Under the pieces are notes generated by a model. It worked only from the letters and a program-made list of their open reading frames with translations, was not told where the DNA came from and made no database searches. Positions 42,615 through 51,629 of a stretch of 64,000 bases of DNA are shown in pieces (within the stretch, counting starts at the first letter, position 1; every line of letters begins with the position of its first letter). Both the position numbers and the translations under genes were made by a program. Source of the stretch: Elusimicrobia bacterium GWA2_61_42 (GTDB taxonomy: Bacteria > Elusimicrobiota > Elusimicrobia > Elusimicrobiales > UBA9959); the NCBI GenBank assembly GCA_001799615.1, contig MGTU01000025.1:62001-126000 (forward strand). The letters are read 5' to 3'.

Positions 42615-43096
42615 AGTGCGATAAAAACATGGAACGCGAGACCGTATCCCTCGCCTTGGGCGAACTGGCCGCCGCCGGCGCGCTGGCGGCGGAGCGGCAC
42701 CTGGCGGCCTGCCCGCGTTGCGCGGCCCTGCGCCTGGCCATCCTGGCGGAAAAGGCCGGCCTGCAGGCCGGCAGCCTGCCGCTGCTGCAAGCCGGGCCCG
42801 ATTTTGCCGCCGCGGCGGTCGCCGCGGCCGCCGGTGAACGGAATGAGAGCAAGCTCGCCTTCGCCGGCCTGGCGCTGGCGGCGGGGCTGGCGGCGCTGCT
42901 GATCTTCGGCGTTCCGCGCGCGACGCCGCCCGCGCCGGCCCCCGCGCCTTCTTTGACCCCCGGCTTCCTGAACCCGGCCGGCGCCAGCGTGCCCGGCGGG
43001 ACCGCCGCCACTGATTTTCTTTACCGGCTCAGCGTCAGGACGGGCAGCGGGCCCGCCGCGGGGCCGGCGCCGTCGAACTTAAAGGAGGCTGTATGA
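42611..43096 (+). CDS. Putative anti-sigma factor with HxxxCxxC zinc motif
   Basis: The 161-residue product has an N-terminal helical region containing ERHLAACPRCAAL, the HxxxCxxC zinc-binding motif of ZAS-type anti-sigma factors. One membrane helix (LAFAGLALAAGLAALLIFG) follows, then a Pro/Ala-rich extracytoplasmic tail ending near FLYRLSVRTG. The cytoplasmic N-terminus would bind the sigma factor encoded immediately upstream (four-base overlap) and the tail would sense a signal across the membrane. The family link rests on the zinc motif, topology and position. It overlaps the next gene by four bases. Confidence 0.8.
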   Translation: MKCDKNMERETVSLALGELAAAGALAAERHLAACPRCAALRLAILAEKAGLQAGSLPLLQAGPDFAAAAVAAAAGERNESKLAFAGLALAAGLAALLIFGVPRATPPAPAPAPSLTPGFLNPAGASVPGGTAATDFLYRLSVRTGSGPAAGPAPSNLKEAV

Positions 43097-43524
43097 AAAC
43101 CAACTCGATAGTGGGCGTGATAATAGTTATCCTGGTAGCGGCCGGGGCGTTCGGACACGCGCGCAAAACGGCCGAATACCGCTCGCCGGACCTGGTCGCG
43201 GGCTACCGCGGCTTGATCCTGGAAATGCCCGGCAAGCAGCTGGCCTGGATCAAGAAAGGGGACTCCCTCGACGTGATAAGCGTCTTCGAGGCGAAGATGA
43301 AAGGCGATATCAGGGAAAAAGTCGCCGCGACCATCCTGCAGAACGTGAAAGTCGCCGGCGTCGACGCGCGCAAGGGGACCATCGTGCTGCTGGTGAATCC
43401 CAACGAAGCGCAGTACGCTTCCCTGGCGCCCGTGCAAGGCTCGCTGGCCCTGTCCCTGAGGGCGCGCGGCGACACGAAGATGGCCGCCATAGAGATCGCC
43501 AGTTACCGCAAGCTGATCAGGTGA
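43093..43524 (+). CDS. Membrane-anchored protein resembling the CpaB/RcpC beta domain
   Basis: The 143-residue product has one N-terminal membrane helix (IVGVIIVILVAAGAFGHA). The rest resembles the RcpC/CpaB domain of Flp/Tad pilus assembly: IKKGDSLDVISVFEAKM, ATILQNVKVAGVDARKGTIVLLVNPNEAQYASLAPVQGSLAL, LRARGDTK. CpaB normally carries a SAF domain before this part; there is none here. No other tad/flp genes are in the window. It overlaps the anti-sigma gene by four bases, and AAAGGAGG precedes its ATG. A role as an envelope partner of the sigma cassette is inferred from position only. Confidence 0.65.
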   Translation: MKTNSIVGVIIVILVAAGAFGHARKTAEYRSPDLVAGYRGLILEMPGKQLAWIKKGDSLDVISVFEAKMKGDIREKVAATILQNVKVAGVDARKGTIVLLVNPNEAQYASLAPVQGSLALSLRARGDTKMAAIEIASYRKLIR

Positions 43525-43532
43525 GGCGGACT

Positions 43533-44171
43533 ATGGACGAGAGCAAGAGAGCCTTTAACCTGAGAACGCTGGAGAACGCCGCCGCGGCCCTGCGCCGCAA
43601 TAACTTCGAGGCGGCCGTTTACGAGACCGGGGCCGCCGCGGCGCAAGCCGTACTGGCGCTGGCGGCCGGGGGAAAAACGGTGGGGCTGGGCGGGTCGGCT
43701 ACCGTCAAGGCGCTGGGTCTGCCGGCAGCCCTGGCGGCGGCCGGCAGCGGGCTGATCACCCATCGCCCGGAAATGGACGCCGAACAGCGGCGCCGCACCT
43801 GGCTGGCCGCCCAGGCCGCGGACCTTTACCTGGCTTCGCCCCAGGCCGTCACGCTCGACGGGAAACTCGTGTTCGTGGACGCCAACGGCAACCGCGGGGC
43901 GGCGGTCATCTACGGCCCCCGGAAAATCGCGCTGCTGGCCGGGATCAACAAGGTAGTGCCGGGCCAGGAGGAGGGCCTGTGGCGCGCCCGCAACGTGGCG
44001 GCCGTCGCCAATAATATACGGCTGAAGAAAGACAATCCCTGCGTAAAGACCGGCCGCTGCGCGGACTGCGCTTCCCCGGGCCGCATCTGCAACGCGGCGA
44101 CGCTGCTTTGGAAAAAGCCGCCCCTCAGCGACATCCTGGTGCTGCTGATCAACGAAGACCTGGGCTATTAG
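43533..44171 (+). CDS. LUD-domain protein (LutC/YkgG-like)
   Basis: The 212-residue product matches LUD-domain proteins: ALRRNNFEAAVYETGAAA, GKTVGLGGSATVKALGL, ADLYLASPQAVTLDGKLVFVDANGNRGAAVIYGP, and KIALLAGINKVVPGQEEGLWRARNVAA. The C-terminal part has a cysteine group (NPCVKTGRCADCASPGRICN) that could bind metal. Family members take part in L-lactate oxidation (LutC) or have unassigned roles; lutA and lutB are not present here, so lactate use is not supported. GAGG precedes the ATG at 43533. It ends the sigma-factor operon, eight bases after the CpaB-like gene. Confidence 0.82.
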   Translation: MDESKRAFNLRTLENAAAALRRNNFEAAVYETGAAAAQAVLALAAGGKTVGLGGSATVKALGLPAALAAAGSGLITHRPEMDAEQRRRTWLAAQAADLYLASPQAVTLDGKLVFVDANGNRGAAVIYGPRKIALLAGINKVVPGQEEGLWRARNVAAVANNIRLKKDNPCVKTGRCADCASPGRICNAATLLWKKPPLSDILVLLINEDLGY

Positions 44172-44218
44172 AGGCCTCCAGGCCGGGGTAACTTGGGATA
44201 CAAGTGCCGCAAATCACC

Positions 44219-44247
44219 TTACCCGTTATATATTAATTAACTATAAT
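44219..44247 (+). promoter_or_regulatory. Candidate promoter for the surface-protein block
   Basis: A strikingly AT-rich stretch holds TATAAT at 44242-44247, with TTACCC 17 bases upstream at 44219-44224. It lies 12 bases before the ATG of the giant FN3 gene, so the leader would be very short. The -10 box is perfect; the -35 is weak. Confidence 0.5.
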
Positions 44248-44258
44248 ATTAGACGGGA

Positions 44259-47200
44259 ATGCCAAGAATCATCCGGGTTTTAGCCATAGGGCTTTTTTTT
44301 GCGGGGGCGCTTTCGGCTGCTACGCCGGCGTCCGTCCGTTTTACTTCCGTTTCTACCGCTTCCGTCTCTCTTGCGTGGAATTTAAGCAATCCCGGCACCG
44401 AAGCCCCCTGGATGGCGCTGGCTTCGGATGCGGATTTTACGGTACTGGTCTCAAGCGCGGCCGGTGCGCTGGGCGCCCAAACTACCAGCTACCACAACCT
44501 CAGCTCCAACGCCACCTATTATTTCAAAGTTAAAGTCTCCGCGGAGGACGACGGCGCCTACAGCGCTTTCGTCTCTTCCGCCACGCCCCCGGTCCTGCCC
44601 CTGAACGTGAGCCTGGTTAAGGTGGATATCTCCAGCCTTACCGTGCAGTGGGCCGGCGGCAACAACGCGCCCGGCTCGTGGTACCAGGCCGAGGCGGCTA
44701 TAGACGAGGGGTTCACGCTCAATACCGTCCTTTCCAGCGGGGCGGCCACCATGGCCGTGTTCGAAAACCTCAACCCCAATACCTCCTGGTACCTGCGCGT
44801 AAAGACCCTGGGGTTCGGCGGCCAGGACAGCGAGTTCAATACCTACGGTTCTACCATTACGCTGACCTATCCTCCAGCCTCGGAGGCTTACGCGCTGGTC
44901 TCCTCCACCGGGATGTCCGTTATCTGGGACGATAACGGCAACCCTCCGGGCACCGTTTATGAGATCACCGTTTCCACGGACGGCTTCGTCACCGTGAATT
45001 ATTCCTCCGTTACGTCAGGGAATTACTACGAGGCGGCCGGCCTGCTGCCCAACGCCACCCATTATTTTAAAGCGGCCTCCATTAACGGCTCGGGCCTGCG
45101 CTCGGAGTTCACCGTGTTCGCCGCCACGCCCACCTACTCGGCCGTCCCGGCTCCCAACCCTCCCGCCCTGGGAGTCCCGACCGCCACTTCGGTGCCGGCG
45201 CAGTGGCTGCCCAACGGCAATCCCAACTACACCGAATATTACGTCCAGGCCAGCACCGCCGCCGACTTTACCGGCATCGATTACGGCCCGCTGGCCTGGT
45301 TCGCCGCGCCTTCCTACACGGTGGCCAGCCTGGAATCCGGCAGGCTTTATTACTTCAGGGCGCGCTCCAGGGATTTCCTGAACCGCGTCAGCGGCTGGCT
45401 CGCGCTGGGCTCTAAAACCACGAACGCCGGCGCCGACACTACTCCGCCCTCGGTTATAGACCTGCAGGGCGGTGACGTCGCCTGGCGCGGCGCCGCCGGC
45501 GGCGCCTACATGGTGCACTTTTCCGACCTGGGCTCCGGTCTGGACCGCTTCGAGGTAAAAGTGACCACCGGGCCCGCCTTCACCGGGGAACTGATCTCCG
45601 ACTGGACCACCGCGGTTACCGGCTTAAGCGGAGAGCCTGAGTACAACGCCGACTGGGTGCTGCCGGCGGCGGTTTTCGAGGCGATACAGGAGAACGTGAC
45701 CAGCTACGTCTCGGTGAGGGTTTACGACACCGCGGCTAACGCCACGACGGCCCCCGACGTTTTTTACGTCAAGCGCGACCTGACGCAGCCGAATATCGTC
45801 AACAACGCCGCCTCGCCGCAGGGCTGGCTGACCGCCGATCCCGGCGCCGTTTTCGACGTGGATTTTAACGACGCGCTGGCGGGCCTGGGGCAGGTGCTCT
45901 ACAGCGCCAGCAATCAGCCTAATACGGCCAGCGCCAACGTGGTGGCCTGGACCGCGGTTGCCGGGTTCACCCCCGGGCCGGCTTTTACCGCCCTGTGGGG
46001 GGTGAATTTCGGCCTGCTGGCCGACGGCGCCAGCAACTATATAAGCGTGCGCGCGGTGGACGCGGCCGGCAACACGCGAACCTTAAGCGACGTTTTCAGG
46101 ATCCTTAAGAACACCGTGGGCCCGGCCGTAAGCATAACTTCTCCCGCCGGCGCCTATGTGTCCACGGCCACCGCGCTGTCCGGTTCCGCGGCGCCGATGA
46201 ACGAAGCCTCCGCCGTAGTTTCCAACCAGGTGGCCATACAGGAGCTGACCGGCGGCCTTTACTATGACGGCACGGCGTTCAACTCAGCGGCGGAGATCTG
46301 GCTGGGCGCGCAGGGCCTGAACACCTGGTCGTATAACGCTTCCACGGTACCGTTCGCGGCGGGCACGCAGTACAAGGTGATGGCCAGGTCCAGGGACGTG
46401 AACGCTTTTGTCACGCCGATGCCGTACCCTAATACTACCTTCCAACTGGACCAGGCCGCGCCGGCGGTTTATATTTCCACTCCCATAGACACTTCCGATG
46501 TTTACGCCTTTAACGAGGTTTCCGGCACAGCGGCCGACACGGGCGGTGCCGGACTTGCGGGCATAGACCTGTACGTAAAGCGCGTGGTGGACGGGAAGTG
46601 GTGGAATTTTGCCGCCGGGAGCTGGGGCGACGTGGCGGTGGCCAGCGCCACCTTGCCCGGCGCGGCCTGGGGCTTTACGCCCGGCACGCTGCTGCGCGGG
46701 GCGCTGGCCCACGGCCAGGACTTCTTCGTGACCGCGGTTTCCCGGGACGCGGCCGTGCCCGCCAACTCTTCGTCTTTCGGCGCGGCAGGCTCCACCTTCA
46801 CCTGGGTGGACACCACCGCCCCCGAACCGGTGGCGCAGTTCGCCCCGTCCACGGGCACCGCTCCCGGCAGGATAAACCTGGCCTGGACCTTCCCGGGCGA
46901 CGACGGGGGAGGTTTCCCGCTGACCTACGGGCAGTTCGCCGTGCAGTACTCCACCTTCTCTTCGGCGGTGTTCAGCACCCAGGCGGCCCAGGTGCTGATC
47001 TCCACGGCGATGGCGCTGCCGGGGGCGGCGCAGGCCTATACCGTGGCCGGGCTGATCCCTGAAACCACTTATTACCTGGCCATCTGGACCAAGGACGACG
47101 CCGACTTCTGGTCGGCGATCTCGCCGCTGGCGCAGACCCTGTCGGGCGAAAGCCTGAATAACATGATCTCGGGCACGGTAAAGACGCCGGCCGGGACCGG

Positions 47201-47978
47201 CGTTACCGGCGTGGTGGTGGAAGCCATCTCGGGCGACGGCGTGCCGATCGCCTCGGCTTATACGCTGGACGACGGCAACGGTACTTTCACGCTGGACAAC
47301 CTCGACGACGGCTTCTACCGGGTCCAGGCCACCTGGATACAGGACGGCTTCTCCAGTTCCATCGCCAAAGACCTGATCCCCATGGGCTACGCCGACACTA
47401 ACTTCGTGCTTGCCATAGAGTACCAGCTGGCCAGCGTTTCGGGCATACTGCCGCTTTCCAGCCCGGCGGGCTTCGTCCCGTCCTCCGCCGGCGGGGCGCG
47501 CGCCCAGCTCTGGCAGGGGAGCAGGATGGTGGCTGCCGCGGTGACCGACCCGGCGGGACGGTTCTCCATCCGCAACCTGATCCCCGGCAATTATACGCTG
47601 CGCGTGGCGCAAGCGGACGGCGCCTGGAAGACCTTCGAGCTGAAACTGACCCCGGGGCAGAATCTGGAGGTCAAGCCGCTGGGCGCGCTGCTTAAGGACT
47701 CGTCCGTGTACGCCTTCCCTAACCCGGCGCGCGCTTTCGTCAAATTCCACGCCGAAACCAGCGTAGCGGCGCATATCCGCCTTTCGGTCTATTCGCTGGA
47801 CGGCACGCTCGTTAAAGCCGTAGAGGAAGCCGTCCCCGGCAGCGGCGTCTACGAGTATACCTGGAACTTTACCGGGGATAAGCCGGCCAGCGGGGTGTAT
47901 TTCTACAACGTAAAACTGAAGCACGACTTAAGCGGTGAAACCGACGGCGAAACGCGGAAGTTCGCCGTGATCAGGTGA
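44259..47978 (+). CDS. Giant exported fibronectin III repeat protein with sorting-type C-terminus
   Basis: The 1,239-residue product has a signal peptide (MPRIIRVLAIGLFFAGALSAA). About eight fibronectin-like domains follow. Early ones share VSLAWN/LTVQWAGG...G..Y......F...S......Y.LA.L.PN..YYFK motifs. Around residue 970 a carboxypeptidase-regulatory-like beta sandwich appears (ISGTVKTPAGTGVTGVVVEA...DGNGTFTLDNLDDGFYRVQATW). The last 80 residues run from VYAFPNPARAFVKF to KPASGVYFYNVKL, a FlgD/sorting-type domain like that of the M6 protease at 14233. No enzyme domain is seen; it is probably a surface or secreted scaffold. It leads a co-directional block with small gaps (13 bases to the next gene). 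Confidence 0.8.
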   Translation: MPRIIRVLAIGLFFAGALSAATPASVRFTSVSTASVSLAWNLSNPGTEAPWMALASDADFTVLVSSAAGALGAQTTSYHNLSSNATYYFKVKVSAEDDGAYSAFVSSATPPVLPLNVSLVKVDISSLTVQWAGGNNAPGSWYQAEAAIDEGFTLNTVLSSGAATMAVFENLNPNTSWYLRVKTLGFGGQDSEFNTYGSTITLTYPPASEAYALVSSTGMSVIWDDNGNPPGTVYEITVSTDGFVTVNYSSVTSGNYYEAAGLLPNATHYFKAASINGSGLRSEFTVFAATPTYSAVPAPNPPALGVPTATSVPAQWLPNGNPNYTEYYVQASTAADFTGIDYGPLAWFAAPSYTVASLESGRLYYFRARSRDFLNRVSGWLALGSKTTNAGADTTPPSVIDLQGGDVAWRGAAGGAYMVHFSDLGSGLDRFEVKVTTGPAFTGELISDWTTAVTGLSGEPEYNADWVLPAAVFEAIQENVTSYVSVRVYDTAANATTAPDVFYVKRDLTQPNIVNNAASPQGWLTADPGAVFDVDFNDALAGLGQVLYSASNQPNTASANVVAWTAVAGFTPGPAFTALWGVNFGLLADGASNYISVRAVDAAGNTRTLSDVFRILKNTVGPAVSITSPAGAYVSTATALSGSAAPMNEASAVVSNQVAIQELTGGLYYDGTAFNSAAEIWLGAQGLNTWSYNASTVPFAAGTQYKVMARSRDVNAFVTPMPYPNTTFQLDQAAPAVYISTPIDTSDVYAFNEVSGTAADTGGAGLAGIDLYVKRVVDGKWWNFAAGSWGDVAVASATLPGAAWGFTPGTLLRGALAHGQDFFVTAVSRDAAVPANSSSFGAAGSTFTWVDTTAPEPVAQFAPSTGTAPGRINLAWTFPGDDGGGFPLTYGQFAVQYSTFSSAVFSTQAAQVLISTAMALPGAAQAYTVAGLIPETTYYLAIWTKDDADFWSAISPLAQTLSGESLNNMISGTVKTPAGTGVTGVVVEAISGDGVPIASAYTLDDGNGTFTLDNLDDGFYRVQATWIQDGFSSSIAKDLIPMGYADTNFVLAIEYQLASVSGILPLSSPAGFVPSSAGGARAQLWQGSRMVAAAVTDPAGRFSIRNLIPGNYTLRVAQADGAWKTFELKLTPGQNLEVKPLGALLKDSSVYAFPNPARAFVKFHAETSVAAHIRLSVYSLDGTLVKAVEEAVPGSGVYEYTWNFTGDKPASGVYFYNVKLKHDLSGETDGETRKFAVIR

Positions 47979-47991
47979 CAGGAGAAAAGCG

Positions 47992-49725
47992 ATGAGAACA
48001 TTTTTATTCGTAATAGCGGCCGCCTGCCTGGCGCAGGCGCCGGCCCTTGCGCAGAACCTGACGGGCACGGGGGCTTCCGTTCACGACGCCTCGGGGGTGG
48101 AGCGGGCCAACTTCTCCAGCGCGGAAGCGGTCACCCTGCGCCAGAAGGTGAACATCGCCGCCACCAGCGGCAGTTCCGTAGTCTTCACTTTCAAAATACT
48201 CAGCCCGGCGGGCGCGGCGGTTTTCTCCCATACGGGCAATTCGGCGCCCGGCAGTTCCGGCGGGGCGCAATCCCAGCTGGCGGGAATTTCCATCCCGTCT
48301 TTTTACACGACCCCCGGGCTTTATACGTTCAAAGGTACGGCCGTGCTGGACGCGGATACGGTGATCCAGCAGGCCACGTTCATGATCTCCAGCCCCAATA
48401 TCATGCTGATCTACCCGCCTTACGGGGCGCGGGGGCTTTCCGACAAACCGCTCACTTTCCGCTGGACGGCCAGCGGGGCCAGCCGCTACCGGGTTACGGT
48501 GGCGGATAACGCCGGCCTCTACAACCCCGCGCACGAGGCGCTCAACGGCGGGGAGAATTCCTATTCCTACCCGGATAACCCTTCCCAGCCGCGCGAGCAG
48601 CTGGTGCCGGATCAGGTCTTTTACTGGAAGGTGGAAGGGCTGGACGCCAGCAATAACCGCATTTCGGAGAGCAACGTCTATAATTTCTCGCTGCGGTCCC
48701 AGGCCTCGGCCCAGAGCCGCAACGTAACGGTTACCGCCCTGGAGCTGTCCGCCCCGGCGCTGGATTTTGAAAAGCCGCTTAACTTCAAAGCGGTGCTCTT
48801 TAACAGCGGCTCCACCACGGAGTCCAACATCTCGCTGAAGATGTCGCTCGGGGGCATCCCGGCGCAGGATTCTCCCAAGCAGGTGGCCATGATAGGGCCC
48901 GGTGAAAAGAAAGAAGTGCCGTTTACGGCGTTCATGCCCTCCGGCCAGGAGGAAGGGCTGGCGGTGGCCTGCTCAGACCTGTTCGACGACAATATCCCGG
49001 ATAACTGCAAAACGCGGCTGATCTCCAAGAACGCAGGGCTCCCGGCCGCGCCCAAGACCGGCAAGAAGCTGAGCTACGAGGAGATGTTCCAGGAGATCAT
49101 CAAGCGCCTGGGACCGGACGCCGCCAAGGCGCTGGAAGGCTACACTTTCGAGAGCCTCACCTGCGCCAATTGTTCGCAGGACGAACTTTCTTCCATCATC
49201 TCCGCCCTGATCAGCGGCGAGGCCCAGCTGGTGAACGCTTCAGTGCTGGATACGGGCGGGGCCCAGGCGGGCGCAGGCGCCCAGACCCAGGTGGCGGCGG
49301 CCGCGGAGGAAGAGGCCGCGCCGGCCGAGCAGATGGAGACCAACCTTGAAGTGCCGGAGCTGAAGGATGAAACGCCGGGAGAATGGACCGGCTATACCCA
49401 GCCGCTCAAGACCCGCGAGGGCGCCGGCTATATCATACGTGACCGCAAGGAATGGAAGAGGATCTGGAAGGCCATCTCCTCGGAGGAACTGCCCGACGTG
49501 GACTTCGGCGCCAAGATGGTAGCCGGCGTGATCTCCGGCGCCAGGGACAGGGCCGAGTCGGTGCGCATGCTGGGCAAGCGCAAGACCGAAGACGGCATAG
49601 CCTTCGACTATTACATCATCGAGGCCGCTGCGGGCGTCAAACCCCCGCTGGCCGCTTTTATCTTCAAGGTCTACGACAAGGCCGAAGGGAAAGCGGAATT
49701 CAAGCGGCTGGACGTTGCCAAGTAA
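47992..49725 (+). CDS. Exported protein with C-terminal PrcB-like domain
   Basis: The 577-residue product has a signal peptide (MRTFLFVIAAACLAQAPALA). Two or three beta-sandwich domains follow. One (about 135-230) is fibronectin-like: LTFRWTASGASRYRVTVADNAG. Another (about 240-330) resembles CARDB: NVTVTALELSAPALDFEKPL...VLFNSGSTTESNISLKMSL. An Ala/Glu-rich linker leads to residues about 475-575, which match the PrcB C-terminal domain: AGYIIRDRKEWKRIWKAI, LPDVDFGAKMVAGVISGARD, YYIIEAA. PrcB was named as a lipoprotein partner of the dentilisin protease of Treponema; no such protease is adjacent. It probably works as an envelope adaptor within this surface block. Confidence 0.72.
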   Translation: MRTFLFVIAAACLAQAPALAQNLTGTGASVHDASGVERANFSSAEAVTLRQKVNIAATSGSSVVFTFKILSPAGAAVFSHTGNSAPGSSGGAQSQLAGISIPSFYTTPGLYTFKGTAVLDADTVIQQATFMISSPNIMLIYPPYGARGLSDKPLTFRWTASGASRYRVTVADNAGLYNPAHEALNGGENSYSYPDNPSQPREQLVPDQVFYWKVEGLDASNNRISESNVYNFSLRSQASAQSRNVTVTALELSAPALDFEKPLNFKAVLFNSGSTTESNISLKMSLGGIPAQDSPKQVAMIGPGEKKEVPFTAFMPSGQEEGLAVACSDLFDDNIPDNCKTRLISKNAGLPAAPKTGKKLSYEEMFQEIIKRLGPDAAKALEGYTFESLTCANCSQDELSSIISALISGEAQLVNASVLDTGGAQAGAGAQTQVAAAAEEEAAPAEQMETNLEVPELKDETPGEWTGYTQPLKTREGAGYIIRDRKEWKRIWKAISSEELPDVDFGAKMVAGVISGARDRAESVRMLGKRKTEDGIAFDYYIIEAAAGVKPPLAAFIFKVYDKAEGKAEFKRLDVAK

Positions 49726-49779
49726 GACGCGGACGAATTAGGGCGGTAATTTGATATTGCGAGACGAAATGGAGGAAGT

Positions 49780-50514
49780 ATGACTAACCTGATGAAGAAA
49801 ACTGTGGCGGCGGCAGTAGCGGCCGCCAGCCTGGCGGGCTGGGGGCAGACGGCTTTCTGCGCTCCCAGCGTCAGCGGCGTGGTGGTGTACGTGGCGGGGG
49901 ACGTGCAGGTAAAGCGTTCCGGCGAGAGGGGGTATAACGAAATTAAAGTGAACGACATGCTTTATTCCGGCGACGGGATCAAGACCGGGCGCGCGAGCCG
50001 CGCCGGCATAGTGACCAAGGGCGGCGCCGAGGTGCGGCTTAACGAGAACTCCAACTTCGAGATCTCTCCCCAGGGCAAGATCAGGGAGATGATCAACCTC
50101 TCCGTGGGCCAGCTCTGGACCCGCATGCTGCACAAGATGTCCAAGATCAACGTCAGGACCCCGTCGGCCGTCTGCGCCGTGCGCGGCACCGAGGCGGACA
50201 TAGAACAGCGCAGCATCCTGACCGTGAAGGTCTACGAGGGCCACGTGGACGTGCAGAACTCCCTGGGCAAGCAGTCCCTTAAGGCCGGGCAGATGACCAC
50301 GGTGGCCGGGGCCGCCGCCGCGCCCGACGCGCCCAAGAAGATGTCCGGGACCGACGCGGGCAAGTGGCAGGAAGAGGTGAAGGTAAGCGACTACGACAAA
50401 TTCATCAACCTGCTCAAGGAAAGCGGCACTTCCGGCAAGAAGCTCAAGACTTCGGTGAAAATGCCGGACGGCACGGTAAAGCAAATCGAGGGCGGCCTTA
50501 AGAAAAAGCCGTAG
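49780..50514 (+). CDS. Exported FecR-domain protein
   Basis: The 244-residue product starts with a signal peptide (to about residue 28, TAFCAPSVSG). The FecR domain fills most of the rest: VVVYVAGDVQVKRSGERGYNEIKVNDMLYSGDGIKT, TKGGAEVRLNENSNFEI, INLSVGQLWTRML, INVRTPSAVCAVRGTEADIE, TVYEGHVDV-like strands and LKAGQMTTV. Classical FecR has a cytoplasmic anti-sigma segment and a membrane helix; here export by a cleavable signal leaves only the periplasmic beta domain, so it is unlikely to be a sigma regulator. GGAGG precedes the ATG. It lies between the PrcB-domain and PorV-like genes, which suggests an envelope-structural role. Confidence 0.83.
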   Translation: MTNLMKKTVAAAVAAASLAGWGQTAFCAPSVSGVVVYVAGDVQVKRSGERGYNEIKVNDMLYSGDGIKTGRASRAGIVTKGGAEVRLNENSNFEISPQGKIREMINLSVGQLWTRMLHKMSKINVRTPSAVCAVRGTEADIEQRSILTVKVYEGHVDVQNSLGKQSLKAGQMTTVAGAAAAPDAPKKMSGTDAGKWQEEVKVSDYDKFINLLKESGTSGKKLKTSVKMPDGTVKQIEGGLKKKP

Positions 50515-50528
50515 CCGCGGTATGCCCG

Positions 50529-50551
50529 CCGGGCCGCTGCCCGGCGGGGGC
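50529..50551. repeat. GC-rich hairpin between FecR-domain and PorV-like genes
   Basis: CCCGCCGGGC and GCCCGGCGGG form a 10-bp stem with a short loop, between the FecR-domain stop and the next ribosome site. No T-run follows, so it is more likely an mRNA-stability or partial attenuation element than a full terminator. Confidence 0.55.
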
Positions 50552-50568
50552 GGTAATGCTGGAGGATT

Positions 50569-51492
50569 ATGAAATCGTTCTTACTGGTTGCAGCGCTTCT
50601 GGCGCAGGCGCCGCTGCTGAACGCGGCGCAAAGCCCGGCCGCGCAATTTTTGAGCCTGGGGTTCGGGGCGCGCGCGCTGGGCATGGGCGAGGCCTTTACG
50701 GCCGTAGCCGACGACATCTCCTGCGTCTATTACAACCCGGCCGGGCTGGCCGCAGGGGCGGCGGACAGGCAGCTCGCCTTTTCCCACGCCTGGCACGTTC
50801 AGGACACGGCCGTCTCCCAGGCCGGCTTAATGCGGCGGCCTTACGCGGCCTCGCTGACCTACTTCTCGGCCGGGGACCTGGAAGGACGCGACGATAACGC
50901 CGCTCCCACCGGCAATTTCACGGCCAGGGACCTGGCTTTCGGGCTTTCGCGCGGACTCACCCTGGGCCCGCTGGCCGCCGGCGTTACAGGCAAGGTCATC
51001 AGCCAGAGGATCAAGTCCAGCGGCTCCACTTCTTTCGCCGCGGACCTGGGGCTGCTGTACCGGTTCGAGGGGACGCCCTACTCGCTGGGAGCGGCGCTGC
51101 TCAACTTCGGCACGAAGGTGAAATTCGAAGAGGAAAGTTTTCCGCTGCCGCTCAAGCTGAAGGTCGGCGCGGCGGCGGCGTTCACCTCGCGCCTGCTGCT
51201 GGCGGTGGACGGGGAATTCCCGGATTACGGGCCGGCGGCGGCGCGCCTGGGGGCCGAGTACCGCGGGGTGGAGGGGATAGCCCTGCGTTTCGGCTACCGT
51301 ACAGCCTCTTCCTCCCAGCGCGACGCCATCCTGGGGCGGGACTTCGGCGACGCGGTTTCGGGCGTGGACGCCATGTACGGCTTCTTCGCCGGCGTGGGCT
51401 TTGAATATTCCGGCTTTAACCTGGATTACGCTTTGCTGCCTTACGGCGACCTCGGCAGCGCGCACCGGTTCTCGCTCGGGCTTAAGTTCTAG
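50569..51492 (+). CDS. PorV/PorQ family outer-membrane protein
   Basis: The 307-residue product has a signal peptide (MKSFLLVAALLAQAPLLNAA) and then the family block FLSLGFGARALGMGEAFTAVADDISCVYYNPAGLA, nearly identical in plan to the paralogue at 17576. A beta barrel follows and ends LGSAHRFSLGLKF with the terminal phenylalanine expected of outer-membrane proteins. Unlike the paralogue it has no basic C-terminal tail. In type IX systems PorV receives cargo by its C-terminal domain at the outer membrane. Here the nearest cargo candidate is the FN3 protein at 44259, with the large repeat proteins downstream. TGGAGG precedes the ATG. Confidence 0.85.
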   Translation: MKSFLLVAALLAQAPLLNAAQSPAAQFLSLGFGARALGMGEAFTAVADDISCVYYNPAGLAAGAADRQLAFSHAWHVQDTAVSQAGLMRRPYAASLTYFSAGDLEGRDDNAAPTGNFTARDLAFGLSRGLTLGPLAAGVTGKVISQRIKSSGSTSFAADLGLLYRFEGTPYSLGAALLNFGTKVKFEEESFPLPLKLKVGAAAAFTSRLLLAVDGEFPDYGPAAARLGAEYRGVEGIALRFGYRTASSSQRDAILGRDFGDAVSGVDAMYGFFAGVGFEYSGFNLDYALLPYGDLGSAHRFSLGLKF

Positions 51493-51517
51493 CTATGGCC
51501 GGCGGCCCGGCCATAGC
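51492..51517 (+). terminator. Perfect hairpin after the PorV-like gene
   Basis: GCTATGGCCGG (51492-51502) pairs with CCGGCCATAGC (51507-51517) around four bases, directly overlapping the PorV-like stop. No T-run follows immediately; it may lower expression of the large downstream genes relative to the upstream part. Confidence 0.55.
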
Positions 51518-51629
51518 GGACCAGCGTTGAAATAAGGACGGGAAGGCGGCAAGCCGGCCCGGGTTTATTTGAACTTTGGTGCGCGGTGCTGAATGAAGAT
51601 TTTTTCGAGTGCCATTACGGAGGCGGTTT

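Noticed and set aside
43533-44171. Assignment of the LUD protein to lactate utilisation (LutC)
   Set aside because: LutA and LutB are not nearby, the gene sits in a sigma-factor operon, and LUD proteins occur in other contexts, so only the domain name is justified.
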